Positions 1 through 10,357 of a DNA stretch of 16,012 nucleotides are shown in pieces. The DNA is from an uncultured Collinsella sp. (GTDB lineage: Bacteria; Actinomycetota; Coriobacteriia; Coriobacteriales; Coriobacteriaceae). Both the position numbers and the translations under genes were made by a program. The notes below the pieces were generated by a model. It was not told the origin of the DNA, made no database searches, and was given only the letters and a program-made list of their open reading frames with translations. Every line of letters starts with the position of its first letter. The first letter of the stretch is position 1. Location of the stretch: assembly GCA_902475475.1 (NCBI GenBank), contig CABRZY010000019.1:1-16012 (forward strand), written 5' to 3'.

Positions 1-9
1 CCTGCACCG

Positions 10-849
10 TCAACCCGGACGTGGAGCGTGACGACCGGCGGCGGGAATCGCGGAGCCGCGCTTGATGGTGGTACCGCCCGACACATGAATCATGTCGACG
101 CCGGCCTTCTCCAGACGACGCGAGACGTAGATCATGTCGTTGAGGGTCAGGCCGCCATCGGTGTACTCATCGCCCGAGATGCGGACGTCGATGATAAAGT
201 CCTTGCCGCAGCGCTCGCGAATCTCGGCGATGACCTCGAGCAAGAAGCGCATACGGGCGTCGAGCGAACCACCGTACTCATCGGTACGCTTGTTATAGAG
301 CGGGGTCAAAAAACCGCCAAGCATGCCGTGGGCGTGTGCCGCATGGACCTCGACGCCATCGACGCCGGCCTTCTGCATACGCACGGCAGCGTCGCCAAAC
401 TGATGCGTGAGCTCGTGAATCTCATCGACCGTGATGGGACGCGGTGCCTCGCGGGCGTAAGACGGGCCCACAAAGGACGGAGCGATCAGGCGAGGCGTAC
501 CCGGAATGTTAAAGGCCATGTAGGCGGGGTGGAAGAGCTGCGGCATGATCTTGCAGCCATACTCATGCACGGCGGCGGCGAGCTTTTCCCAGCCGGGGAT
601 AAACGTGTCGTCGTAACAGCACATGTCACCCGGTAGATAGGTATAGGTAGGCTCGACCGTCACGACCTCGGTGATGATAAGGCCAACGCCGCCCTTGGCG
701 CGGGCACGGTAATGATCGACCAAGTCGTCGGTCACATAGCCATAATCGGCCAGGTTCGTGGACACCGGCGGCATAAAGACGCGGTTCTTGACCTCGGTCG
801 TACCGACCTTGATCGGGCTAAAGAGCATCGGATAGGCGGAAGACTCCAT
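10..849 (-). CDS. OYE-family NADH:flavin oxidoreductase, truncated at its C-terminus (279 aa)
   Basis: The protein resembles the N-terminal FMN-binding barrel of Old Yellow Enzyme-like reductases (2,4-dienoyl-CoA reductase / BaiCD type). Visible family motifs are FSPIKVGTTEVKNR near the N-terminus, GVEVHAAHAHGMLGGFLTPLYNKRTDEYGGS in the middle (written here only as a landmark by its core RTDEYGGS), and DVRISGDEYTDGG followed by HVSGG near the end. The start is set at the ATG read at 847-849 because AAAGGA lies about 7 nt upstream; a longer in-frame reading to 930 has no such site and adds 27 residues without family resemblance. The frame stops at TGA (10-12), soon after the HVSGG strand. Family members continue through the phosphate-binding strands and often carry a further FAD/NAD domain, reaching roughly 640 residues. 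This copy is therefore cut short, by a frameshift, nonsense change or sequencing error. The fold is clear; the substrate is not. Confidence 0.8.
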   Translation of the reverse strand: MESSAYPMLFSPIKVGTTEVKNRVFMPPVSTNLADYGYVTDDLVDHYRARAKGGVGLIITEVVTVEPTYTYLPGDMCCYDDTFIPGWEKLAAAVHEYGCKIMPQLFHPAYMAFNIPGTPRLIAPSFVGPSYAREAPRPITVDEIHELTHQFGDAAVRMQKAGVDGVEVHAAHAHGMLGGFLTPLYNKRTDEYGGSLDARMRFLLEVIAEIRERCGKDFIIDVRISGDEYTDGGLTLNDMIYVSRRLEKAGVDMIHVSGGTTIKRGSAIPAAGRHAPRPG

Positions 850-878
850 ACAGGGTTCCTTTCGTTTAAGCCGCTCGG

Positions 879-917
879 CGGCAGTTGCTAACGTACCTAT
901 CATATCAGCAACTGCCG
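879..917. promoter_or_regulatory. 11-bp perfect inverted repeat around a -10-like box upstream of the flavoprotein gene
   Basis: CGGCAGTTGCT (879-889) and AGCAACTGCCG (907-917) are perfect reverse complements separated by 17 bp. On the minus strand the spacer carries TATGAT (plus 899-904), a 5/6 match to a -10 box, about 50 bp before the flavoprotein start. No good -35 hexamer is seen at 16-18 bp. The repeat also lies about 35 nt downstream of the Cys-rich gene stop, but no T-run follows the stem, so an intrinsic terminator is less likely than an operator. Confidence 0.5.
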
Positions 918-951
918 TATCCGCAGCCAAACATACCCAAACGCTGGTCAG

Positions 952-1152
952 CTAATGAATACCGCGGCCCAAGTCTTCGGCAATTTTGTCGACGCCTTTC
1001 AGCGCGGCACAGGTCTTTTTGTTGGAGCAATGCCCCGTGCAAACGCCACCCTGAGCGCAGTCGGCGCAGGTGCCCTTGCGGTAGATGCGCACGCACACGG
1101 CGACAAACGCAACGCCGATAACAGCCAGTACAACAATATCGATAGGTGCCAT
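952..1152 (-). CDS. FeoB-associated Cys-rich membrane protein (66 aa)
   Basis: This small protein has one N-terminal membrane segment (about residues 4-22, IDIVVLAVIGVAFVAVCV), a short basic stretch (RIYRKG), then a cysteine cluster with Cys at about 29, 32, 37, 41 and 47 (TCADCAQGGVCTGHCSNKKTC). That order is typical of the small Cys-rich membrane proteins encoded beside feoB. The start codon read at 1150-1152 follows AGAGGAGG at good spacing, and the stop is TAG at 952-954. It lies downstream of feoB on the same strand, but a strong terminator separates them, so it probably depends on readthrough or its own promoter. The role is not established here; a part in iron handling at the membrane is an inference from position and cysteines. 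Confidence 0.8.
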   Translation of the reverse strand: MAPIDIVVLAVIGVAFVAVCVRIYRKGTCADCAQGGVCTGHCSNKKTCAALKGVDKIAEDLGRGIH

Positions 1153-1202
1153 AGCAAGCCTCCTCTAGTTAACCACCACTTACTTTACCCCATCCTCCAC
1201 CT

Positions 1203-1229
1203 ACCAATAAGGGACAGATTTATATTGGT
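1203..1229. other. Inverted repeat with a -10-like TATAAA upstream of the Cys-rich gene
   Basis: ACCAATA (1203-1209) pairs with TATTGGT (1223-1229). On the minus strand TATAAA (plus 1219-1224) sits at the edge of the second arm and could be a -10 box for the Cys-rich gene, but no convincing -35 is visible. Weak support. Confidence 0.25.
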
Positions 1230-1265
1230 CGGTTTTATCTGCGGAAACGTCACATCTCCCCCACC

Positions 1266-1297
1266 AAAAAGCCCGAGTGTCGCTGGGACACCCGGGC
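1266..1297 (-). terminator. Rho-independent terminator of feoB
   Basis: Read on the minus strand, GCCCGGGTGTC and GACACTCGGGC (plus 1271-1281 and 1287-1297) form an 11-bp stem with one G-U pair and a 5-nt loop, followed by five T (plus 1266-1270). It begins 30 nt after the feoB stop codon. Confidence 0.9.
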
Positions 1298-1327
1298 TCG
1301 TGAAAAGGGGTTGGTCCTTATTCGGAC

Positions 1328-3655
1328 TTAAGCGGAAACTGCGGCGGAAGCAGTGTTGGTCTCGTCCTCGTCGGTCCATGCATGCTTGGGCATGGGACGG
1401 AAGATCTGGAAGAGCATCGCAACGAGCAGCACGACGGCAACAATCGTCCAGAAACCAAACTGTCCCAGCACAAGCAGGTTGTAGAACTGGTTGATGAACA
1501 GGGCGATCACCCAAGCAAAGGCGCACTCGTAGCCGATGGCAATCGCGGTCCACTTGCCGGAATCCATCTGGTTGCGGATGGTGCCAATGGCGGCAAAGCA
1601 CGGAGCGCACAGCAGGTTGAAGGCGCCGAAGGCAACGCAGGCGCCCATAGTCGGGAACATGCCGGCGAACGCGGTCCACAGGCTCGGGTCGGTCTCGCCC
1701 GCGTCGGCGACGGACAGCAGCGAGCCGGCGGTGGCGACGACGTTCTCCTTGGCGACAAGGCCAGAGACGGTCAGCGCGGTTGCCTGCCAGGTGCTAAAGC
1801 CGAGCGGGGCGAAGATCCAGGCAACCAGGTTGCCCAGCATGGCGAGCACAGAGAAGTCCGTGAACTCCTCGGGGATGCCGTCCATCGCAGGCAGGAAGCC
1901 AAAGGAACCGTTATAGCTACCAAAGTTGGAGAGGAACCAAACCACGACGGTGGACGCGAAGATGACCGTGCCGGCCTTCTTGATAAAGGCCCAGCAGCGC
2001 TCCCACACGTGCAGCGCCCAAGAGCGGATCGCCGGGAAGTGGTAGGCAGGAAGCTCCATAACGAACGGCGTCGGGCGACCGGCAAAGAGCTTGGTCTTCT
2101 TGAGCATGAGGCCCGAGGCGATGACGGCAAAGACGCCCAGGAAGTAGAAGAGCGGGCTGATCCACGCGGCCGTGGTGGAAGAATCGCCAATGATGGAGCC
2201 CATGAGCAGGGCGATGATCGGCAGCTTGGCGCCGCAGGGGATGAACGTGGTGGTCATGACCGTCATGCGGCGGTCCTTCTCGTTCTCGATGGTCTTGGTG
2301 GCCATGACGCCGGGGACGCCGCAGCCCGAGGACACGAGCATGGGGATAAAGGACTTACCGGACAGGCCAAAGCGGCGGAACACGCGGTCCATGATAAAGG
2401 CGACGCGGGCCATGTAGCCGCAGTCCTCCAGGAAGGACAGCATCACGAACAGCAGGAACATCTGCGGCACAAAGCCGAAGATGGCGCCCAGGCCGCCAAC
2501 GATACCGTCGCAGACCAGCGAATCGACCAGGCCACCGTCCTCGGTGCCACCCGCCACGAGGGCGTCGTGCACCATGGTGGTGATACCCGGGACATAGGGG
2601 CCGTACTGTGCCGGGTCGACCGAGTCGGCGTCGTCACCCGCGGCCTCGACAGCCTCATCGTAAGCATCGCGGCCCTGGCCGAGCACATACCAGCCGTCGG
2701 TGCCGAAGAGCTGGTCGTTGGTGAAGTCGGTCACCGTGCCGCCCAAGGTGGAAACGGCGATGTAGTACACGCAGAACATGATGACCACAAAGATCGGCAG
2801 GCCCAGGATACGGTTGGTAACCACACGGTCGATCTTCTCGGAGGTGCTCATCTTGGCCGGGGCCTTGGTGAGGCACTCGTCGATGATGTGTGCGATCACG
2901 CCGTAGCGCTCACCGGTGATGATGGACTCGGCGTCATCGTCGCAGTCCTGCTCGCACTGAGCGACCAGCTCTTCGACGCGAGCGGCCTTCTCCTTGGTGA
3001 GGTTGATGAGCTTGCAGGCGTCCGCATCACGCTCGAACAGCTTGACGGCGTAATAGCGGCGCTTGTTAGCGGGAACGCTCGCAGGCAGATTGTTTTCGAT
3101 GTGGTCAAGAACGTCCTCGATGGAGGAATCGAACTTGTGCTCCGGCACCTGGCCCTTGGAAGCAGCAGACTTCTTGACCTGCTCGAACAGCTCCTTGATA
3201 CCCTTGTTCTTAAGAGCCGAGATCATCATGACCGGGCAGCCGAGCTTCTTGGAGAGCTTGTCCGTGTCGATCTTGTCGCCGTTCTTCTCGACCAAGTCGG
3301 CCATGTTGAGGGCAACAACCACGGGCAGGCCGGTCTCGATAACCTGAAGCGCCAGGTACAGGTTACGCTCGAGGTTGGTGGCATCGACAACTTGGACGAC
3401 AACATCGGGCTCGCCGCTCATGAGGTAATCGCGCGAGCATTGCTCCTCGGGGCTGTAGGGGGAAAGCGAGTAGATGCCAGGGAGGTCCGTGATGGTAACG
3501 TTCTTGTCGCTTAGGAGCTTGGCCTCCTTTTTCTCAACCGTGACGCCGGGCCAGTTGCCAACGTAGCCGTTGGCGCCGGTGATCAGGTTGAAAAGCGTGG
3601 TCTTGCCGCAGTTGGGGTTACCCGCCAGCGCGACATGGATCTGAGAATCCGCCAT
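1328..3655 (-). CDS. feoB: Ferrous iron transporter FeoB (775 aa)
   Basis: FeoB is the inner-membrane Fe(II) permease with a fused N-terminal GTPase. The G1 loop GNPNCGKT is at residues 12-19, G3 DLPG at 57-60, G4 NMAD at 117-120 and a G5-like SALKNKG near 146-152. A helical linker (GDI-like) follows to about 270. The membrane part starts near 285 and contains YMARVAFIMDR (414-424) and the two pore 'gate' motifs GCGVPG (444-449) and PCGAKLP (473-479). Between the first membrane helix and DGIVGG (383) there is a long acidic loop (about 320-375) that looks longer than in common FeoB proteins. The start is the ATG read at 3653-3655, preceded by AAGGA. It follows two feoA genes on the same strand and ends at a strong terminator; with them it forms the Feo system. 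Confidence 0.97.
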   Translation of the reverse strand: MADSQIHVALAGNPNCGKTTLFNLITGANGYVGNWPGVTVEKKEAKLLSDKNVTITDLPGIYSLSPYSPEEQCSRDYLMSGEPDVVVQVVDATNLERNLYLALQVIETGLPVVVALNMADLVEKNGDKIDTDKLSKKLGCPVMMISALKNKGIKELFEQVKKSAASKGQVPEHKFDSSIEDVLDHIENNLPASVPANKRRYYAVKLFERDADACKLINLTKEKAARVEELVAQCEQDCDDDAESIITGERYGVIAHIIDECLTKAPAKMSTSEKIDRVVTNRILGLPIFVVIMFCVYYIAVSTLGGTVTDFTNDQLFGTDGWYVLGQGRDAYDEAVEAAGDDADSVDPAQYGPYVPGITTMVHDALVAGGTEDGGLVDSLVCDGIVGGLGAIFGFVPQMFLLFVMLSFLEDCGYMARVAFIMDRVFRRFGLSGKSFIPMLVSSGCGVPGVMATKTIENEKDRRMTVMTTTFIPCGAKLPIIALLMGSIIGDSSTTAAWISPLFYFLGVFAVIASGLMLKKTKLFAGRPTPFVMELPAYHFPAIRSWALHVWERCWAFIKKAGTVIFASTVVVWFLSNFGSYNGSFGFLPAMDGIPEEFTDFSVLAMLGNLVAWIFAPLGFSTWQATALTVSGLVAKENVVATAGSLLSVADAGETDPSLWTAFAGMFPTMGACVAFGAFNLLCAPCFAAIGTIRNQMDSGKWTAIAIGYECAFAWVIALFINQFYNLLVLGQFGFWTIVAVVLLVAMLFQIFRPMPKHAWTDEDETNTASAAVSA

Positions 3656-3728
3656 TCAATCCTTCTTCCTTGTGTGCCTGCGCTGCTTTCTCCGCGCAAG
3701 CTGGATAATGTGCTTCAAAGTTGCAGCA

Positions 3729-3747
3729 TTAAGTTAGAAATACCTAA
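3729..3747 (-). promoter_or_regulatory. Candidate DtxR/IdeR-type iron box between feoA2 and feoB
   Basis: Read on the minus strand, TTAGGTATTTCTAACTTAA matches the textbook DtxR/IdeR consensus TTAGGTTAGGCTAACCTAA at 14 of 19 positions, including TTAGGT, CTAAC and TAA. The same stretch holds a perfect 7-bp inverted repeat, AAGTTAG (3731-3737) and CTAACTT (3744-3750). It lies about 75 bp before feoB in a 123-bp gap, suggesting an iron-controlled internal promoter for feoB. The match was made by eye and the regulator is not in the window. Confidence 0.5.
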
Positions 3748-3778
3748 CTTTATCTGCAGTAATACACGTCGCGAGCCC

Positions 3779-4000
3779 TTACTGGACCTCGACGACGGCC
3801 GCCTCCTCCTTGCGGATGGAAAGCTCGTAGCCGCGCACGTTGATCTCGACCGGATCACCGAGCGGTGCAACCTTCACGACCTTGAACGAAGTGCCCTTGA
3901 TGAGGCCCAGGTCCATAAGGTGACGGCGAAGTGCACCCTCACCGTGAAGCTTGACGATGGTAGAGCTCTCGCCCACCTTAACGTCACCCAACGTCTTCAT
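3779..4000 (-). CDS. feoA: FeoA-domain protein, second copy (73 aa)
   Basis: This is a small SH3-like FeoA protein, the cytosolic partner of FeoB in Fe(II) uptake. It has the FeoA signature of an N-terminal LGDVKVGE strand, then LRRHLMDLGLIKGTSFKVVKVAPLGDPVEI (landmark: LMDLGLIKG near residues 28-36), then VRGYELSIRKEEA with the usual 'G..lsir..eA..I.V' end. The length matches the family (about 75 residues). The start ATG (3998-4000) follows AAGGGGG. It sits 39 nt after the first feoA and 123 nt before feoB on the same strand, so the three genes are probably co-transcribed. Confidence 0.93.
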   Translation of the reverse strand: MKTLGDVKVGESSTIVKLHGEGALRRHLMDLGLIKGTSFKVVKVAPLGDPVEINVRGYELSIRKEEAAVVEVQ

Positions 4001-4039
4001 CCTCTTGTCCCCCTTTCGGTTTTTATGAAATGCTGCGAA

Positions 4040-4282
4040 CTAACCGACGGTCATGATGTGCATGGCAACCTTGGAATCGATGCCAAAGCGTGCGCCCAGC
4101 ACCGTGACGATGATATTGGCGCCACTCGAGCTCACCACGTGGATTTCGTTGCCCTCGACAAAGCCGAGGTCCTTGAGGTGGTGCTTCATGTCCTCATTGC
4201 CCTTTACACGAGACACGCGCACGGTTTCGCCCGCTTTTACCATCGAAAGCGGCATGGCCGGCATCTGCGGTCCGCAAGACAT
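4040..4282 (-). CDS. feoA: FeoA-domain protein, first copy (80 aa)
   Basis: This second FeoA-like protein opens the feo cluster. It carries the family pattern MPLSMVKAGETVRV, then MKHHLKDLGFVEGNEIHVV (landmark: LKDLGFVEG near residues 36-44), then ARFGIDSKVAMHIMT at the C-terminus. It differs from the downstream copy in a Cys-containing head (MSCGPQMPAMP) and a shorter, less charged end. The start ATG (read at 4280-4282) follows TAGGAGC. Paired feoA genes before feoB are a known arrangement; the two copies probably do not do the same job, but the sequence does not say how they differ. Confidence 0.9.
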   Translation of the reverse strand: MSCGPQMPAMPLSMVKAGETVRVSRVKGNEDMKHHLKDLGFVEGNEIHVVSSSGANIIVTVLGARFGIDSKVAMHIMTVG

Positions 4283-4324
4283 GAGTGGCTCCTAACGTCA
4301 GTTCGTCCTCAACATCGACGCGAT

Positions 4325-4378
4325 AAAAGTTAACCACGTCTATGTTCGCTTTAGTAAACTAGCACGTGGTTAACTTTT
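4325..4378. promoter_or_regulatory. Perfect 15-bp inverted repeat upstream of feoA1
   Basis: AAAAGTTAACCACGT (4325-4339) and ACGTGGTTAACTTTT (4364-4378) are perfect reverse complements with a 24-bp spacer. Each arm contains the palindrome GTTAAC, and the spacer holds TAGTAAACTA, itself a TAGT/ACTA palindrome. The element lies 43-96 bp before the feoA1 start with no gene in it. It could be a two-site operator for an iron regulator or a leader hairpin. A weak minus-strand promoter (TTTGCC, 16 bp, TATAGG) lies just upstream near 4410-4455, overlapping the HPr terminator; it would place the repeat in the transcript. Confidence 0.55.
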
Positions 4379-4425
4379 TGGAAAGGGTCCCTATTCAGAT
4401 TTCGAAAAAGTTTCCTATATGAAAC

Positions 4426-4461
4426 AAAAAGGCGCGGCAAAGAGCTGTCCTTTGCCGCGCC
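4426..4461 (-). terminator. Rho-independent terminator of the HPr-like gene
   Basis: GGCGCGGCAAAG (4431-4442) and CTTTGCCGCGCC (4450-4461) form a perfect 12-bp stem with a 7-nt loop. On the minus strand it is followed by five T (plus 4426-4430). It begins 9 nt after the HPr stop. Confidence 0.95.
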
Positions 4462-4470
4462 CTGTCATGC

Positions 4471-4719
4471 TTAGAGCGAGAGGTTTCTGATCGACGTAAC
4501 GCAGGAAGCCTCGTCTACGCCCGAAACGCGAAAGATGATGTCCTCGCCGCACTCGCCGTAGAGAGCCATGAGGCCCATGACATCGCGACCGTCGGTATGG
4601 CGGTCGCCGATGCTGACCGACACGTCGCTACGGTGCTTGGCAATGATGTCATAGAGCAGCGCAACCGGGCGGGCATGTAATCCCAACGGATCTTTAATCG
4701 TCTTCGTAAACTCGACCAT
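4471..4719 (-). CDS. HPr-like phosphocarrier protein with Asp at position 46 (82 aa)
   Basis: The protein has the size and fold pattern of HPr, the phosphocarrier of the sugar phosphotransferase system in the cytosol. The active-site loop GLHARP places the phosphorylatable histidine exactly at residue 15. An ungapped alignment from memory with Bacillus HPr puts GRDVMGLM where NLKSIMGVM lies, so residue 46, the regulatory serine of Gram-positive HPr, is Asp here. The start is the ATG read at 4717-4719 because GGGAGGGG lies directly upstream and it places His at 15; an upstream in-frame start to 4764 lacks this and adds 15 unrelated residues. It is a single-gene unit with its own promoter and terminator, not beside ptsI or sugar permeases. 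It could be the main HPr or a paralogue. Confidence 0.88.
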   Translation of the reverse strand: MVEFTKTIKDPLGLHARPVALLYDIIAKHRSDVSVSIGDRHTDGRDVMGLMALYGECGEDIIFRVSGVDEASCVTSIRNLSL

Positions 4720-4773
4720 GTCCCCTCCCAAGACATCGCACATTCGGCCGGCAAACCCAGCCACGTGGTAGTT

Positions 4774-4782
4774 ATTGTAGCA
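4774..4782 (-). promoter_or_regulatory. Extended -10 promoter of the HPr-like gene
   Basis: On the minus strand TGCTACAAT gives an extended -10 (TGn followed by TACAAT, 5/6 to consensus) about 55 bp before the HPr start. No clear -35 is present, which fits an extended -10 promoter. Confidence 0.5.
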
Positions 4783-4816
4783 TTAGACGCTTGTCGAGAG
4801 CCCCTCCGGATACCCC

Positions 4817-5036
4817 GTGGTCAAAAAGTGGCAAATATGAGTACTGTCACCAATTTAGTAGCAGCAAAATCGAGAGCAAATTGCCTACTTTGAGCGATTC
4901 GAAGAGGTTGAAAGCCGTCAAACGCCATTTAAAGGGGGTTAGATAAATTGATTTTGAGTCCATTTTTGCTCAAAACCGGCCGATAGATATGACACCTCTT
5001 TTGCAACAGTACTCATATTTGGCATTTTTTGACCAC
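4817..5036. mobile_element. 220-bp MITE-like element with 31-bp terminal inverted repeats
   Basis: The ends, 4817-4847 (starting GTGGTCAAAAAGTGGCAAAT) and 5006-5036 (ending ATTTTTTGACCAC), are reverse complements at 29 of 31 positions. The 158-bp interior is clearly lower in G+C than the flanking genes, encodes no convincing protein, and holds a nested hairpin, TTTTGAG (4952-4958) with CTCAAAA (4969-4975). No target-site duplication is visible at the edges (CCCC left, AAGG right). It lies between two minus-strand transcription units, within the 421-bp gap 4720-5140, which otherwise contains only the HPr promoter and the permease terminator. It looks like a non-autonomous mobile repeat or a structured RNA; copies elsewhere cannot be tested here. 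Confidence 0.6.
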
Positions 5037-5061
5037 AAGGTCCAAAACCATGCCCCAAAAC

Positions 5062-5093
5062 ACAAAAGGAGGGGCCTCGTAAGGCCCCTCCTT
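5062..5093 (-). terminator. Rho-independent terminator of the amino acid permease gene
   Basis: AAGGAGGGGCC (5066-5076) and GGCCCCTCCTT (5083-5093) form a perfect 11-bp stem with a 6-nt loop. On the minus strand the stem runs into TTTTGTGTTTT. It begins 48 nt after the permease stop. Confidence 0.92.
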
Positions 5094-5140
5094 AGGAAAG
5101 GGAATCGATTTATTCCACAGCCGTAGATTAATCCTAGCCG

Positions 5141-6616
<1,476 letters not shown>

Positions 6617-6640
6617 TCATCTATTAAATGTCATCTAAAC

Positions 6641-6671
6641 CCGTCCGAGCTGCAAGTGCAAACACGGACGG
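6641..6671. repeat. Inverted repeat between ebgC and the permease gene
   Basis: CCGTCCG (6641-6647) pairs with CGGACGG (6665-6671) around a 17-nt loop. It lies 87 nt after the ebgC stop and 37 bp before the permease start. No T-run follows on the minus strand, so it is a weak terminator candidate or a leader/operator structure. Confidence 0.35.
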
Positions 6672-6757
6672 TGCACCTGCTAAGGGGAATGGGGAAAAGG
6701 GAGTCAACAAAGCCATCCCCCTTAACGGCGCGAAGCAAACGTCCAGGCGGACGAATA

Positions 6758-7213
6758 CTACTTGTTGGGGAAGGAATATCCTTCAACCGTCACGTGCAGT
6801 ACCACGACGCGGGGATCCGCAGCATCAGCCACGACACGGTAGGCCTCGTCGATCTCGACGACGGCAACGCCGCCGGCAGGAATCGTCACGGTCTCCCCCG
6901 CTCCCTCAAAGCGCTCACGATCGTCGATATCGCTGTAGGCGCGCGTACAGGTAAGATCGGCCTTAGAAGCCACCTCGACAGTCAGGTCGCCGTCGAGCGG
7001 GGCGAGCACGGCATGATAGCGACGGTGACCGACCAGATCGGCGGTAGCGGCCTCGTGGGCGTTCACCCACCAATACACCAACGAGTCGCCGATGGAGTAA
7101 GCCACGTCGTGCTGCAGGTCGGCAACACCATCGAGCGCCTGTCCGGTACGCATCCACTTCTTGACGGACTTCATCTGAGCGTCGAAATCGGCGCGCGAGT
7201 TAAAGACATGCAT
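6758..7213 (-). CDS. ebgC: Beta-galactosidase small (beta) subunit EbgC, YhcH/YjgK/YiaL family (151 aa)
   Basis: The protein matches EbgC of E. coli (149 aa) along its length as recalled: DVAYSIGDSLVYW (36-48), GHRRYHAVL (62-70), YSDIDDRERFEGAGETV (93-109), IDEAYRVV (121-128) and an end in GYSFPNK. EbgC belongs to the YhcH/YjgK/YiaL cupin-like family and in E. coli is required with EbgA for full beta-galactosidase activity. The start ATG (7211-7213) lies 3 nt after the ebgA stop. Its ribosome site AAGGAGG is inside the last codons of ebgA, so translation is probably coupled and the subunits made in step. Confidence 0.93.
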   Translation of the reverse strand: MHVFNSRADFDAQMKSVKKWMRTGQALDGVADLQHDVAYSIGDSLVYWWVNAHEAATADLVGHRRYHAVLAPLDGDLTVEVASKADLTCTRAYSDIDDRERFEGAGETVTIPAGGVAVVEIDEAYRVVADAADPRVVVLHVTVEGYSFPNK

Positions 7214-7216
7214 GAC

Positions 7217-10240
<3,024 letters not shown>

Positions 10241-10260
10241 TCATCGTAGTGATTCTTGTG

Positions 10261-10270
10261 CAACCGGTTG
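10261..10270. promoter_or_regulatory. LacI-family operator O1, near the ebgA transcription start
   Basis: CAACCGGTTG is a perfect 10-bp palindrome with a central CG, as expected for LacI-family sites, within the shared 15-bp context TGCAACCGGTTGTCC at O1 and O2. It lies just downstream of the predicted -10 of ebgA. Confidence 0.85.
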
Positions 10271-10275
10271 TCCTT

Positions 10276-10305
10276 ATCTTACGGGCGATACAAAAAACTG
10301 TGCAA
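10276..10305 (-). promoter_or_regulatory. Predicted ebgAC promoter
   Basis: On the minus strand TTGCAC (plus 10300-10305) and TAAGAT (plus 10276-10281) are separated by 18 bp. The -35 hexamer overlaps operator O2 and operator O1 lies just after the -10, so a repressor bound at either would block the promoter. Confidence 0.6.
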
Positions 10306-10312
10306 CCGGTTG
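10303..10312. promoter_or_regulatory. LacI-family operator O2, overlapping the ebgA -35
   Basis: This second identical CAACCGGTTG is 42 bp from O1, four helical turns, so the two sites lie on the same face of the DNA. It overlaps the -35 TTGCAC. Confidence 0.85.
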
Positions 10313-10347
10313 TCCGCTGAACGGTCGATTTCGCCGGATTAACGGTG

Positions 10348-10357
10348 CAACCGGTTG
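10348..10357. promoter_or_regulatory. LacI-family operator O3
   Basis: This third identical CAACCGGTTG lies 45 bp from O2, inside TGCAACCGGTTGTAC, upstream of the predicted promoter. It could assist looping between tetramers or dimers of the divergent regulator. The rest of the gap to the regulator gene (10366-10600) holds no gene; it has only a short inverted repeat, CTGAGT (10382-10387) and ACTCAG (10394-10399). Confidence 0.8.

Noticed and set aside
1382..3514. 710-codon open frame on the plus strand
   Set aside because: It is antisense to feoB, is rich in Gly, His, Asp and Ala without domain pattern, and lacks a ribosome site.
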